A stretch of 64,000 bases of DNA. Origin: Tyto alba (taxonomy: Eukaryota > Chordata > Aves > Strigiformes > Tytonidae). This document shows, in pieces, positions 1 to 13,242 of this stretch. The translations under genes and the position numbers were made by a program. Within the stretch, counting starts at the first letter, position 1. The number at the start of each line of letters is the position of its first letter. The stretch spans positions 22,065,936 to 22,129,935 of the forward strand of contig NW_024881327.1 of assembly GCF_018691265.1 (NCBI RefSeq), written 5' to 3'. Under the pieces are notes generated by a model. The model searched no databases, was not told the origin of the DNA, and saw only the letters and a program-made list of their open reading frames with translations.

Positions 1-560
1 ATCAATATCTTCTGTAGTGTAACTCTGGGATCCTGGTGAACAGTGTCTTTAGATGGATTCATTACAATAGACCAAAAGCAATGTACTAATTTTTCCCAAG
101 TGTTCTGATACTTTGGTTTTGCCTTACCTGTCTCACCTTGAGGACTACCAGCTTGGAAACTCATAGCATAAAATTTCAGGTAAAATTCATCCTTGAATGT
201 TGATAAAGGAGACTTTTGACAATGTACATGAAACCTTTTACTTGGCTTCTTTAACTGGCTTGACCGTTCCATAAACTCTTCCTCAACAATTAAAGCTAAG
301 TGCAATCTAGCTGTACAATGTTAGAGTATAAGAAGAAGTGATCTGTCTCTCCTAATGATAGTTTTCAAATGACACAGATGGTCATAGAAGTGATGTGCCC
401 AATGCTATGCATTTGTCGTGCCACTTGTGAGATAGGAAGTTGTGCTCTGGCATTCATTACTGGCTAGCAAGGAGTGCTTGATTGGTTTTTCCTGTAAGGC
501 TAATATTTGATTTTGTAGAGTTCTTCAGGGGCAAAGAGCCTGCATCCTAGACTCTCTTGG

Positions 561-585
561 AAAAAAAAAAAAAAAAAAAAGAAAA
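561..585 (+). repeat. Poly-A run
   Basis: Twenty A residues followed by GAAAA. No element could be recognised upstream that would make it a retroposon tail. Confidence 0.9.
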
Positions 586-1630
586 GGAGTTGTTTCAATT
601 TCAGTGAAAGCTAGTCTGTGTGAAGAAGCATAGAAAAGGTGAAGAATTAAAGAAGGAATAGTTCTGCTGTTGGTACTTACCAGGGATAAGGCTGTTTCAT
701 ATAATAGGACCCTAGAGGAAGCCTACATTGTTTGGTTAAGCATGTCCAAAACACTCATTGGCACATACAAAAATTATTCATGTGTCATGGAATAACCACA
801 GCAGAGCTAAATTTATGTTCATAATTTTAGGAAATCATCTAATGATGCTTCAGATTTTCAACTCAAGAAAGTTACATGCCAATCAAGGATTGAATAATTG
901 CTCTCTAAAGCACTGAATGAGCCTCATTAGATCCAGAACATTGTATACATAATCACATGCTCAGATATTCTAACAAAAATCTGGCAAATTAGGGTTGATA
1001 TTTCCCAATTGGAAAACAGCAAATAAAGCAGTTAACTCAGATATTCTCAGCAGGCTATATAAAATAGGAATTTGCATTACTTTCTTCTCCTATCTAAGAG
1101 ATCAAGGAGAAAAAAATCCAGTCCATAAGGATGACAAAACAGCTCTACAAGTGACTTACTCTGTAACTCTAGTAATGATTTTCTCTTCTGCATCAGTCTA
1201 TTATGTCATAGATTGTTTTTCTAGTTAACTTTTAATATCAAAGAAATAAATGCAACTGTTTAGGTGCAAAATGTTCTGAATGTGCTAATAACAAAAAGTG
1301 ACTGTAACTATACTAAAATCTTTATGCAAACCAGTCATAAAGTTGTATTTGTTTACCCTTTTCATGGATCAGCAATATCTGTATATAAGAATACAACTTA
1401 TATATTAATTTTCCTTTTTTTCAGTGGAATTACAAAGGCAGTATTAGAAATAACAGTTCATATTTATACTTGAAGAGTGAAAAGATGAAAATATGTAAGT
1501 ATTGTAATAAAGGAAGAGAGGGGAAAGACAAAGACTGTCAGGAAAAACAGGCAGAAAAAATTCAGGCTGTGCTGAAGTGAGCAGAGAAGAAACAGAGAAG
1601 TGCTAGGTATAGAGGAGCGTGTGCATACAT

Positions 1631-1656
1631 TTTGTTGTTGTTGTTGTTATTATTTT
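1631..1656 (+). repeat. (GTT)n/(ATT)n microsatellite
   Basis: Five to six GTT units followed by ATTATTTT. A short tract of ordinary kind. Confidence 0.85.
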
Positions 1657-2213
1657 AATCAGGTGTACTCGGAGTATTGTCTCACATGTCCAAAAGTATT
1701 TCTTGGACAATTTTCATCTCAACATGGCCACGCTTGCAGGTATACACCATGGTCTTTAGTTTATTCCTCTTGGGTTTCCATTTCAGCTTTAGTCTCTTCA
1801 CTATTACTACTCCTCAACTAAACACATGTTCATATTTAATCAGATTCCATGTAGCATCCATCACATGTAATTTCAAATTACATGGCTAGCTTGTAATGAG
1901 AGTTCTTTTTTCTAAATTGAGAAAAAAATGAATTCTGAAATGGAGTTGTGCCAAGAGCAAATGGACACAAGAGTACTTCTAAACTGTGAGGGGACAATTG
2001 TTGCCTGCTGAGTCACAGAGCCTGCACTTGTCTGATTCAGTGTCACTTATTTTAAGTAAGGCAGAGGAAGGGGGGATGTGTCTTCTATGTGATTAGTCTA
2101 AACAGAAACAGAAGAAACAGTTAAGGGATGCTTGCTGATCTTTGCTTCCAGTTTTTAATAGAAAATATCTAAATTAGCCCCCCCGTACATTCCTTTTCTC
2201 TTTAAGAAATCCT

Positions 2214-2256
2214 TATTTCATTCAGAATTGCCTGAATGAAATAGAATATTTCATTC
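2214..2256. repeat. Three-arm inverted repeat
   Basis: TATTTCATTCAG (2214-2225) and CTGAATGAAATA (2232-2243) are perfect 12-base complements with a six-base loop. A third arm, ATTTCATTC (2248-2256), is complementary to bases 2234-2242 of the middle arm across a five-base loop. The middle arm can pair with either neighbour but not both. Confidence 0.9.
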
Positions 2257-2289
2257 TATTTAAGAATACAACATAGTTATATAATTCTA

Positions 2290-3150
2290 CCTGGATCCCT
2301 GGATCCCCAGTCTTCCCATTTGTAGGCACCTGGACATGTGAGCCCCAGAGGATTCAGCCTGGACCTCTTGATCCCTCCAGTAGTGGACTCACAGACCCTT
2401 GGGTCTTTCCACTATCTGGCCCAGACTTCAGATGGCTCTAGCATTGGCTCCCAAACCTCTTCCCCTATTTGTTGGTTAGTCTAGCTGTTGCTGGCTGTGA
2501 TCACACACTGGTGCACCTACCCACACAATATGCACAATCTCTGGCATCTCCAGGTGCTGGCACCCAGGCCTCCATGATCGACAGCCCTACTCCAGTTGCG
2601 AGCACTTAAACATCCATATGCATAAAGGCACATAGAATAGTCCCCTCACCCAGAAAAAAAAGCTGGAAATTGCATTAAAAAGGAGACAGAACAGACTGGA
2701 GGGATCACTGTAGAGCACATCAAGACAAGTGTATTGACCAGCAATCTGTTTACATGTGATCAACCCCTTTTGTCCTCTTTCTTCCTTTCTTTTTCACTCC
2801 TATGCCTGTTCCTTCCCAAACCACCATCCCTCCCTTTCCCCACCTTTGATGCTTCCCCCAAATATCCCATAATAAGTCTTTTACAATCCCAAGATATTTT
2901 TTTCCGTGCATCCCATAGTGAGCCCCACACATCTGTAGGTTGCCAAACCTCTCAGTCGCAAAAGTGATCCAAAGAGCTTTTCTGGTGATTCCTCTGAATG
3001 GGTGCCACCCCAGTCCATGGGGCTAAGGCTCCCCGAGGACAGTCCTGGGAGGAGGAGTTGGGGTGGGGGCTGTGTTATTGGTGTTTCCCTACATGCTGAT
3101 GTGCCTCTGTGGTCTTCTGTGTTCTTGGTGATGAGCCTTTAATCACATTT
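2290..3150. mobile_element. GC-rich interspersed repeat, probably an LTR
   Basis: This block is clearly richer in G and C than the sequence on either side and holds pyrimidine-rich stretches (about 2760-2860) and a G-rich run near 3040-3070. Phrases such as CCAGGTGCTGGCACCCAGGC and CCTCTTGATCCCTCCAGTAG read like an avian ERV LTR family as I remember it, but I cannot name the family. The edges are set by composition and may be wrong by tens of bases. No clear TG...CA ends or target duplication were found. A short gene-like frame here (2734-2967) looks like a by-product of the repeat. Confidence 0.45.
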
Positions 3151-6100
3151 CTTAATGTTTACATCAAATGGCCTTGGTACAAAAATGTAAATGTGCCAAA
3201 CGTCTGCAGATTACAGAAATTTAGGGGACATTATCCATATTTCAAGATATTATGCAGAACAACCTAGACAGTCTTGAGTATTAAATTATTAAAAATATAT
3301 AGGATAAATTATAAAGACATGCCCTAGCGACTGTCATTGTCAAGGGAGACAAGATCCACTGTAAGCCAACAATTTTTTCTGTCGTTGTTGGATATTGAAG
3401 ATCTCTTCATCACACATTCTCAGCAGTTGAGAAATAAGTTGGTCGGGTACATTTGAGTAGTTATGTGACATGTGATTAACGAAGTAAACATTTTAACAAA
3501 ATGTATGCTGTGAAATAATTAAATCATTAGTAATTATGGTTCACTAGAAGCAATTAGTTGTAGGAATAAAAACTTTTGATCTTGAAGTTTGAAGTGATCA
3601 CCTCACAAAAGAGGATGAGTCTTTTACTCTAATTTATCTTCTACAGAATTCAAATAAAATCACATACCTCATTACTTTTTTAATCATACAGGGAAAAAAT
3701 CTATACTTAATGCTTACATGGACTCATGTTCACAAAGGGAATATATTTTTGAAAATTGTTACTAGTTCTTAACTTATAGTACAATATGTACAGAAATTTA
3801 TGAAAGTCATATCCATTTATTGTGTTCAGTGATATTATGAGGAATATTTAATCATATATTTATGTGGCAAAATAAAAGTTTTGCTACTAATTTGGTATGA
3901 AATTCATAAAGGGTGCTCATACAGCACATTCCACTAAAAAATCCCCATAGATTATCTCCCAATAATGAAGAAATACAGTAGCAAATATGACAAATTATAG
4001 TGTTTGTAAACATAAATATAAATAATTATATTAATATAATCTTTTCTGATTTTATTTCACTTTTCTTTGGTGCTATGGTCTTCCAGGTATATTTTACTAT
4101 TTTTTAAAGGTGACTTCTAAAACAAACTTATTTTATTTTTCACTAAAAATGTGCAAAAATATGTTGTTCTCTTTGTTCTGATATTTTGGACTTTCCTCTA
4201 ATCCCCACTGATGTTCAGTGAACTTGTAATACTATTGAGACTTTCAGGATCCTGTTTACTTCAGGATACTGCATTATGAACTACTTTTACTTTTCATGGG
4301 AATGTCTCTAAGTACACTCTCTTTATTTTGTCACTGTGTAATCTTCTATTTCTGAAAATATCAGCACCAAATTCCTCATTTTGAGTAAATAAATCTAAAT
4401 AGAAAACATATTCCAAGTTTTAACAGTGCAGGTCTTAAAAAACATTAGTGATTCCTAAGCCATGGTTCATAAGGGCACAATAAATGATTTATAAGCAGTA
4501 TGTATTGCCATTGTCACCATAACATTTATAAATTGTTCAGACTGATGTCAGAAAGAAGTTGCAAGGGATTAGAAGGCAGGCAATCATGATTTCAATAGGG
4601 GAGTTTTTACTCTGTCAGTCACTCTTTATGATGAATTATTGGATGAAATTGGAAATGAAATTACATGTACAATGAAAAAAAAGTCAGATTAGGTTATCAT
4701 AACACTTTCTGTTCCTGTAATTAATGACATCTAAATTTTGAAAACTTAGGCAAAGAGTTATGTACTATCTCATCTAGCTTATGTGCTGGTGTAGAAGGAG
4801 AAAAACATGAAATTTACTGTAATTGAATTGCTTTCGGTGAATGGAAGAAAATGGCTGGAAGGCTCTGCAGAAACATAATGTTTGCTTTTCATACAGACAA
4901 GTGAGAAGAGTAGAAGTAAAGGCACATCAACATGTCTGGGTGAATGTACAGCCTGAGGCATTGAACTGTTTCAGGTTTTCCTCTGTCCTTACCAATCACT
5001 TCTTGGCACTTATGAAATTCCGTTCTTCCTCCTAATTTTTAGCAAAACCAAGACAACCAATTAACCTTTATTATGGCATAGAGCACAAATAACTTCATGT
5101 CCTCTAAACAAAGGGGTATATGAAATCCTGTCTAGGACAATAGTAAGACATTTGCTACTGCATGCTTCTAAAATTTCCAAAATAAGCCTCCAGATTTTTT
5201 TTCTGGACATCCCTGGACTTACATTCTGCAGTGCTTGTCTGAACTGTATTGCTATGTCAATATAAGCATTGTCAGAAAGCAGTAATACAAATTAAATGTC
5301 TAAAAAGGTCTTTAAACTCTTTAAAATACTGAAATATTAATGTGGAGAGGAAAAAAAATGAACTGGGGTTGAGCCTTGGGAAGCAGTGAAACTTCAAAGA
5401 AATTGGTGGGTTTAGCCAAAGGTATTTCACAAGTTTTAAAACCTCATAAAATATGTGAGTCCAAGGTAACTGCTTTAGGTGATTAGATTACTGAAATTAA
5501 ACATTCCCATCCATCTGAGAAACAGCCCTCAAAGCACAAATATGTATGTCCCATATTGCAGTTTACATTCAGCCATCCATGAAATAAATCAGGGTGGGGG
5601 AGTGAGGGAGAAGTGTCAAAACACAATCCACCAGTTGAAATTATTGTATTGTTTTTATTTTTATTGATACATAATAATGTTAATTTTGCTAAAGGCTAAG
5701 GAATATCTTTCTTAAAGATAAAATGTCAGTTTTAGCTTATTCAGTGGCTGCATCATTGCCACGAGAGACTCGTTGCAGACAGTGTGTTACATTTCAGTTG
5801 TGTCTCTTTCTGTCTCATATAGGCACAATTAAAGGTATCCCAGATGGAGTTCACTGTAATGCTAGTCAGCCAACAGAAATGCAGGATTTTGTGTTTTCCT
5901 GTAAATGTGAATGGTATATTTTCACCTTAAACCCTTCACTTGGATAACCAATCTGATATTTAATTACTGATTCAGAACTAGGGTCCTAATTAGAGCTGCA
6001 CAGAGCTATTCACATGCTGAACTTGAGTGAACAAGTTTCTCACTGTTTGCAAGTTTATTGCCATTAGCCCAGTAGGTTTGCTCTTCACCACAAGACTTAG

Positions 6101-9100
6101 TTCAACCATTATACTTCAGAGAAAGAAAAGCCCTGAGAACACTCACACGGATATTACTGCACTCTACCAAGGGCCTACTGTGCTTTTCTCTCCCTTTGAA
6201 TAAGCTATTAAAAGACAAAATAAAAAACTGTGGCACATCCAACCAGTGGTGAAATACTTAGGCAGTTTTACAAAATGGTATTACTGAAAGAATGGAGGAG
6301 CTTCAGGGAAAAAAAAAAAAATGTTGAAGTAATTTAAGATAATAGGATGATAATTAAAGAAGAATTATAGTGGAGATTTTTTAATACTTCAAACATCGGC
6401 ATTAATGTTGATTGCATCCGGATTGAAATAAGCATAGGAGCTAAGGAATTACTGGCAATTAGGAACCAGATACTGCCACTCTCAGGTAGCAGTAGGTTTC
6501 TCTGTAAGCAGGTAATACTCAGGGCAAGTAACAGCAGCAAACCCTTCCCTAGATACTGCTCATTCTGATTGCTCTGCCGCTGTCAGGGCACTAGATAATT
6601 AGGAATAAATTATACCATCAGAAATCTCTCTTGTAGGAGTCTTAAGTGTGTGACTAAAATGTGGGGCCTCAGTCTGAATGGATGTTTCTGGGGTCTAACT
6701 CTTAAATATACTTATGATAAACTGTACAATACACTTTTCGACACCTGTGACAACTTCTGAAATGGCCGAGAAAGGTTGATTCCTGTATAGGTCAAATTAT
6801 ATCATCAAAATTAACATGAATAACAGTACCATTTTATATTAAAAAGATCAGTCTCAATGCAGAATAGTCCAATTAGCAAAGGATAATGCATGATAAATAT
6901 GGAAGTAATGGCAAATGTTAAAATATCTGTTGATTTTTCAAATTACTCATTTGATCTCCTTCCTTGTTTTGCCTTTTTTACTTACATATGGAAAATTGCA
7001 AAAGCTTCAAACAAAGAAAGTATACTTTAGCTCTAGTTTGGTATGGTTAATATAATAAAATATTTTAAAAATTAAATGGATGCTTTATTTTAATTAAAAT
7101 AAATAAAAATATTCGGTGGTGAGAATATAAGAGAATTTTTAGCTTGTGGGGCTAAAGTGTTATGATTGGGTTACACATCTGAAAAAACTGGGGCTTATGA
7201 AATTGGAAGTATTGAGTTTGCTGACACAACTTTAACAGTCTGTAAAACATATAACCACAGTAATGTAAACATTGCCAAATACAATACCTAATCAAATATG
7301 GCACTTTATATTAGAAACAAGAGAAACTCTTATTCTTTACTACTCAGAATGCGTTGATGTGGCATACTCAGTGAAAAACCTCAGGAAACTGGTGAAATTG
7401 TACAGCTACATATTTATGTATTTTAAGAATATGCTCTTCTTGGCCCACATTTGTCTGCTGTATTGCACCTAGTACATCATTATTGGAGACCAATGGCCAA
7501 ATACTGCAATAAGCAGAAATTGAATATAGACTGGAGAGGAAAGCATATTACAAATCATACAATTACCCTACCCCCAAGTTATTTTTTCTCCTGAAGTTCT
7601 GCTTATTCCAGTGCTTCCAGGGTGGGAGTCAGCTCCCTGTCCCTGAAACAGCAAAGACATAATGACTCCTGCTTCCCAAAAAGGGCTCAAAATAAAGGAA
7701 CATAGAAAATACTATGCAATCTGTACAATCAGCATGTGATTTCCTGAGGGTATAAGAAGCAAGAAAGTCAAGGTTATACTTTAATTCTGTTCTGACCCAT
7801 TCTATTCTTAGTTTTCTCTTATTACCTCTTATTGAAAGAAAAAATGCTCACATGCAGAACAGTTGAAAATAGAAACACTATCCCTATATTACTTCTTTCC
7901 TGTACTGGTACCTAAGATCATTTGCAAAGAAAAATCATTACCTAAAGGTCTTTTGGAAGGTTCTGACCTTGGTTACCTTAAAGTGCAGACAAGACATCGT
8001 TTCAGGAATGTGCTCTTGCTTGTACCCCCAGTGAGACTATTTCAGAATGACAAGAAGGTATCTCTATGTCCCTAGTTTACTTCATCATACTACTTATTTA
8101 GATTAGTCTAATAATACTGTCATATTAAATTCTAAGCAGTATAAAAGAGACAGCAAGGATCTGACAACACAGTGGTGGAACAGGAGATAGCAGCACAGTT
8201 TGATAAAGATCATAGAGGCAGATGGAGACAGATGACTCTGAGATGAACATTTCATAAGACTAAGGGGCGTAAGTAAGTGTCATAGCATCTGGCATTACAC
8301 AAAGAAGGCAGCAAAAAAGATTTAAGGTCCATGTAAAAAGGAAGAGGAAGGACATCTTCAAGTGCACACAGAGAATAAGATGTTAAAATAGACTTGATTA
8401 GGATCAGTGATAAAATCTCAAATTTAAAAAGGGAAAAAAAATAAACAAAAACCAAAAACCAAAAGCTTACTTTTCTATCTAGATCTAGGCAGAGGAGAAT
8501 CACCTGCAATAGTCATGAGAGGGTCAAGTAGGAGACCAACATTTGGAATGGTATTACACAACTGCCCCAGTATGGGAGAGAGTGGGAATAATGACTTTGT
8601 TAAGGCACAGCCAAAACCTAATGAAAATGGCATCCTAGAAAGTCGAAGAGCTAAACCACAGGGGTGCATTACTGTTACAGATATGCAATCTCCTTAGGAA
8701 CGGCAGGTGTGAGAACAAAAGGGAAAGGTGTACCAGGTATAAAAGGTGTACTTTTGGAAAAGAGAGGAGATTTGGAGACATTTTTCAGATTTCCTGTTTG
8801 ACAATAGAAAAGGAAAATAAACGCAGAGCTGAAATCATGTGTCCCACATAGGTCAGAAGACAAGATGGTTAGGTATGTTTTGGAGGAATAATTTAATATT
8901 CCTAAAATTAAAGCCTTTGTAGCAAAAGGAGATTGCAATAGTTCAGAGATACCTTAAGAGCAAAGCAGGATGATAGTCAGTCTACAGAATATTTTTGGGG
9001 CAGCTTTTTGTTTTGGAAAGTAAAGGAAGCTCCTTGTTTAGATTTTGTTTCAACTAACAAAAATAGTAGAACATGTAAACAAAAGGTACATTCAGCAACT

Positions 9101-9920
9101 GAAATTATGAAAGACTAGAGAAAAGCTGTAGGAAATAATATTAATATGAAATTAAAAGAGCAAACAAGTGATGGCAGAGGGGGAATACAAACTTCACCTG
9201 TTCCAGGAGTATAGGAGATAATCTACTGGGAAGGGAAAAAAGTTTAAAGGGCAAGGGAGCATAGAGCTGCTGTGAGTTACTGAAAGAGAAGTTATTTAAT
9301 GCATAGTAGTAAGGTACACAAATGAAGCAAGGAATGGCAGAATAGTAATAAACTATTTTGAAGGCATCAGAATTTCTCCAGTGACCTGAAAATTCAAAAA
9401 GAATCAAACAAAACATGTGAAGAAGATTACAGGTCTAAACGTGACTATAAAGGAACAGCTCAAGCCCCTTAGGGATAAGATCAGAAAAGCACAGGAACAT
9501 AAAAGAAAACAAGATAGTCCCTAAATGCAGAAAGAGGAAATCAAAACATAGGCTTGGTGCTTAGCAGTAAAGGAAAGAAAATTAAGAAGGACTCAAAAAA
9601 GATTGAAGTATTCAATAGTATCTGTGCTCCAGTCTTTCTGAAAACAAAGAAACAAAAAGGAATCTGCAAAAGCTCTCTGGTTTCAAATATTTTATAAATT
9701 CAGTTTTAACCAGGAAATAATGGTGTACGCCAGAGGAGAGAACATTTTAAAAATATTAAAATAACTGATATTTCACTGAAGAAAATAACTTTATAAGGTA
9801 TAACTTCGATCAGTTCCTGATCTCTGACTAGCCATAATTATCCTGTAAAATTTGCCTGTAATGTCTAAAATATGACTGGGAAAGCAAACTTAACATTAAA
9901 AAGAGAAAAAAAAAAAAAAA
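3151..9920. other. AT-rich non-coding sequence with a purine-rich block
   Basis: No supported gene. From about 8140 to 9640 the plus strand is rich in A and G: I counted 161 purines in the 240 bases from 8221 to 8460. A stretch near 5821 follows a good acceptor-like tract but lacks a good donor. 6310-6322 and 9906-9920 are A runs. Confidence 0.55.
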
Positions 9921-10308
9921 GTAATGGGAAACTATAGTGTAGTTAAAGAAGTTTACATTCCACCTGTTTACCAATGTTCAGCCAGTCTCCAAGCAGTGAT
10001 CCGCCCCTCCCAGCCAACTCCCCCCCAGTTTATATACTGGGCATGACATGATATGGTACGGAATATTCCTTTGGCCACTTTGGGCCAGCTGTCCTGGTTG
10101 TGTCACCTCACAACTTCTTGTGCCCTTCCAGCCTTCTCGCTGTCAGGGCATGAGAAGCTGAAAAATCCTTGACTTAGTATAAACACTGCTTAGCAACAAC
10201 TAAAAATATCAGTGCATTGCCAACATTATTCTCATACTACATCCGAAACACAACACTGTACCAGCTACCAGGAAGAAAATTAACTCTATCCCAGCTGAAA
10301 TCGAGACA
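9921..10308 (-). mobile_element. Truncated ERVL-type LTR
   Basis: The minus strand begins TGTCTCGATTTCAGCTGG at 10308. It then follows the 17895-18576 LTR closely, including the block around the TATA box (TATATAAACTGG, plus-strand TTTATATA at 10029-10036) and the GAGGGGCGGATCACTGCTTGG region. Similarity fades near 9921-9957, before the ATTAAA signal and the far end, so the last 250 or so bases of the LTR are missing. A poly-A run (9906-9920, poly-T in LTR sense) marks the break. No target duplication can be tested because one end is gone. Confidence 0.75.
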
Positions 10309-12206
10309 GGTGGTAACAGGTTTTGGATTTCGTAAGTGCTGATCATATCATATTAATTTGATTCTCTTAGACAGGGTATCTGGATTTGCGGACAAAGGAG
10401 AAATGGATTGATGCTTCATCCAGGTAGAATACTGGGACCTGAAACTATAACCAAACTCAGATAAAATTAGTAAATGATTTGGAAGATGTGATCTGTGAGT
10501 AAAGATGAAACAAAAAGTTTAGGTAGAAAGTATAAAAATGGGGAGAGGATACATAATTAGGTATGTAACAGATGATTGTTTAGTGAACAGATAGAGCCAG
10601 AGAGTAAATACTTATATTATTCCAAAGTATAAAAATATCTTTAATTTGGATTCTAGAAAAAAAACCTTCTCCAGGACAGAAAACACTTTCTGTGGACAGT
10701 GTCCAAAGGTTTTGATATTTTGTTGTAGTTTTTTGTTTTAGTAGAACATGAGTTATAAACAGCAGGTAGTGATGGTCTACATCTGCTCGATCCTATTTCA
10801 GTGTACCAAGGCGGGCTAGATCTTATTTCAGGCACTCTGTTTCTGTTACTGTGAATACCATAAATATCCTTTGTGCAATGAGAGAATGTCATTTTATTTT
10901 GTAGCATTTGTCATCTTTTTTCTCTGTTTTATCTTCACTTTTCAGTGCTTGATGGAAACAATAAAAGTGGGAACCAGGAGCAAGAACAATGTAAACCTCC
11001 CTTTTCTTACATGCATAGTATAGTCCTACATTAGTTACATGTAAAACACATTCCTGTTTTCTTTATATGGCCAAATAAAGAAAGCTATATCCGTCCATGA
11101 TCAGAATAGAGAAAAACAAGGGTTTTTTTCTATATCTTCTTACTGAAAAGTGTAAAAATATTTGTTAAAATTATTCTGTAATTTCTTATCTGACTGAAGA
11201 ATCTGATGCACAAAGAAAGCACTCAGATTTGCTATGAAATTACTTCACACAGCACATATGCCAGGGAAAATGGTATGAAGTAGGAAGATTTAATCTCTGT
11301 AGGCAGGAATTTTTAAGATTAGTCAGAGAGGCTCTGGCTTGATAATGATAATTGAGTAGAAACACTAAGGATTCTTTTCTTTTCCCTGTCAGCTATATAC
11401 TTAGTGGTTTAGAAAAACGGGTTAGCTTGAATTGTGTTTAGATAAACCCACAGCAGGATGGGTGCTGCAGAGATGTGGAGAGAGCAGACCTGATTCCTCC
11501 TCATCACACACCTGGGCATCAAAAGCTTGCATGGCTGACCTTCTTGGTAAGGTGCCTGCATTTGTCTGACACCAACAGATACTGTGCTACTGTCCATCCC
11601 ATTTCACACCTATTAATATCTTGTTCTGATACCTTTTAATTTGCAAGTTTCACAGAGCCCTACTGTTTTTGCCATACTGCCTGAACAAGCAATTCTGTCT
11701 GACTGACAGGCCTGTGGTTACACTAGATAGGTATAATTTATCAATATCTTATAGTACATGTTGCAGTCAAAATCCACTTTTCAGTAGTTTACTTTAAAAA
11801 CCAAGAAAAAGAAACAGAAGGAAAGCATGTTTTAAATCTCTACTGTTCTTGGATTTTAATGTGAGACTGTGACTGTGGCCTGTTCTTAGCACAGCTTTCA
11901 AGGTGACCTCAAGAATAACTAGCATAACACCTATCAGCCACTTTCATTCAGATAATTTACCCAGGCTGACATTTCTCTGTGCAATCAGAGCATTATTTTA
12001 CAAGGACACTCTTAAACCCACCAGAAATCCCCCAAGATTTATAGCACATTATCAGACATTGATTTATTTTTCTCATCATTCTTTTTGCAACTGGATAAAC
12101 CCAAGAATAACAATTTAAGGTTATATTTTTGTATAGGATTAAAAGTTACTACTTATAGGAAAAAAAATTATACTTAAAATTGAGCATGCAAAAACTAGGG
12201 CAAGTA

Positions 12207-12246
12207 TATGCAAGGAAAATAACCGTTAGTTTATGCAAGGAAAATA
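12207..12246 (+). repeat. Direct repeat of 15 bases, period 25
   Basis: TATGCAAGGAAAATA occurs at 12207-12221 and again at 12232-12246, separated by ten unrelated bases. It looks like a short local duplication. Confidence 0.85.
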
Positions 12247-13215
12247 TAGAGTCTGGAAGACATATAGTGCAGAAGAATTACCTTAATTTCATGAGAGTTT
12301 GTAGAAATGCATCTTTACAATGAAGAAGTCTTCCAAAACCCCATATTTACACCTCTGCACGTTAGACAGCAACAAGACACTCCCTGCTGGATGAGGATTA
12401 CCAGCTAATTATTAATTGCTCAGTACAACATGTTTGCAGTCCAGCAATATAAAACCAGTGCAAATACAGTGGATACAGTCCAGTTCTCCAACTAATTCTC
12501 CTCTACCTCTAAACAGCTCAGGCTGAGTCTGACACAAGCTGAACACCGAGCTGATCTTTTGCCTCTCAAAGGGAGGCGTTATACAGCTCTTCAGAAATAC
12601 AGAGCAAGATAAAGAAATAATTATCCTGTGCAGTTCCTTATATAAGCAGGTCTACTTTCTCCAGCATGTTGCTACAGCAGTGCTCTATTTTTTAGAGCCA
12701 ATGACAGTTATGTTTGATACATAGAGTGCCAGGCATATAGCCATAAATCTGTACCGCAGGAGACAGTGAAGCAATTAGTTTAACGCCATGACAATGGGAA
12801 AAGGATGCCTGTCATCTGCTTAGGTCATACTCAGAAACAAATCAGTGTCTCTGTGTTGCTTGTTTCAAAGCTTGTGTGAGAATTGTTTTCCCAGTGCTAC
12901 CATCCTAAAGGACTTACCTCTGAAGTTTCTGCGTATACACCCCTGTTGGTGTCTTCATTCCCAAAGGAAGGCAAGAGTGAATTCAAAAAGCCTAAAGTCC
13001 ATTTTCCAAATAATTCACTTTTTCTGGAACATTTTAACGATATTCTGAAAATATCAGAAACACACACTTATTTGGTTTTTTTTTGTTGTTGTTTTTAAAT
13101 TGCTGTAAACATCTATGGAGCCTTTTTTTGGAAGACAAGTTGTTCTTCTAACCCAAATAAGAATAGGAAGCACTGGGAAAGATTTAAAATTATTATTATT
13201 TTTACCCAGAACAAT

Positions 13216-13242
13216 TTTATAAAAATTGTAAATTTTTATAAA
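13216..13242. repeat. Perfect 12-bp inverted repeat
   Basis: TTTATAAAAATT, a three-base loop (GTA), then AATTTTTATAAA. It lies in a strongly AT-rich stretch (about 13185-13300), so chance formation is easy. Confidence 0.8.

Larger units (their letters stand above)
1..2213. other. AT-rich non-coding sequence
   Basis: No supported gene. Open frames here are short (up to 77 codons), overlap one another and lack splice or promoter context. Apart from the poly-A run at 561 and the GTT tract at 1631, I see nothing in it. Confidence 0.6.

Noticed and set aside
7894..8060. Plus-strand segment with exon-like amino-acid mix before an AAG|GTATCT donor
   Set aside because: The acceptor candidate is weak and no protein family is recognisable.
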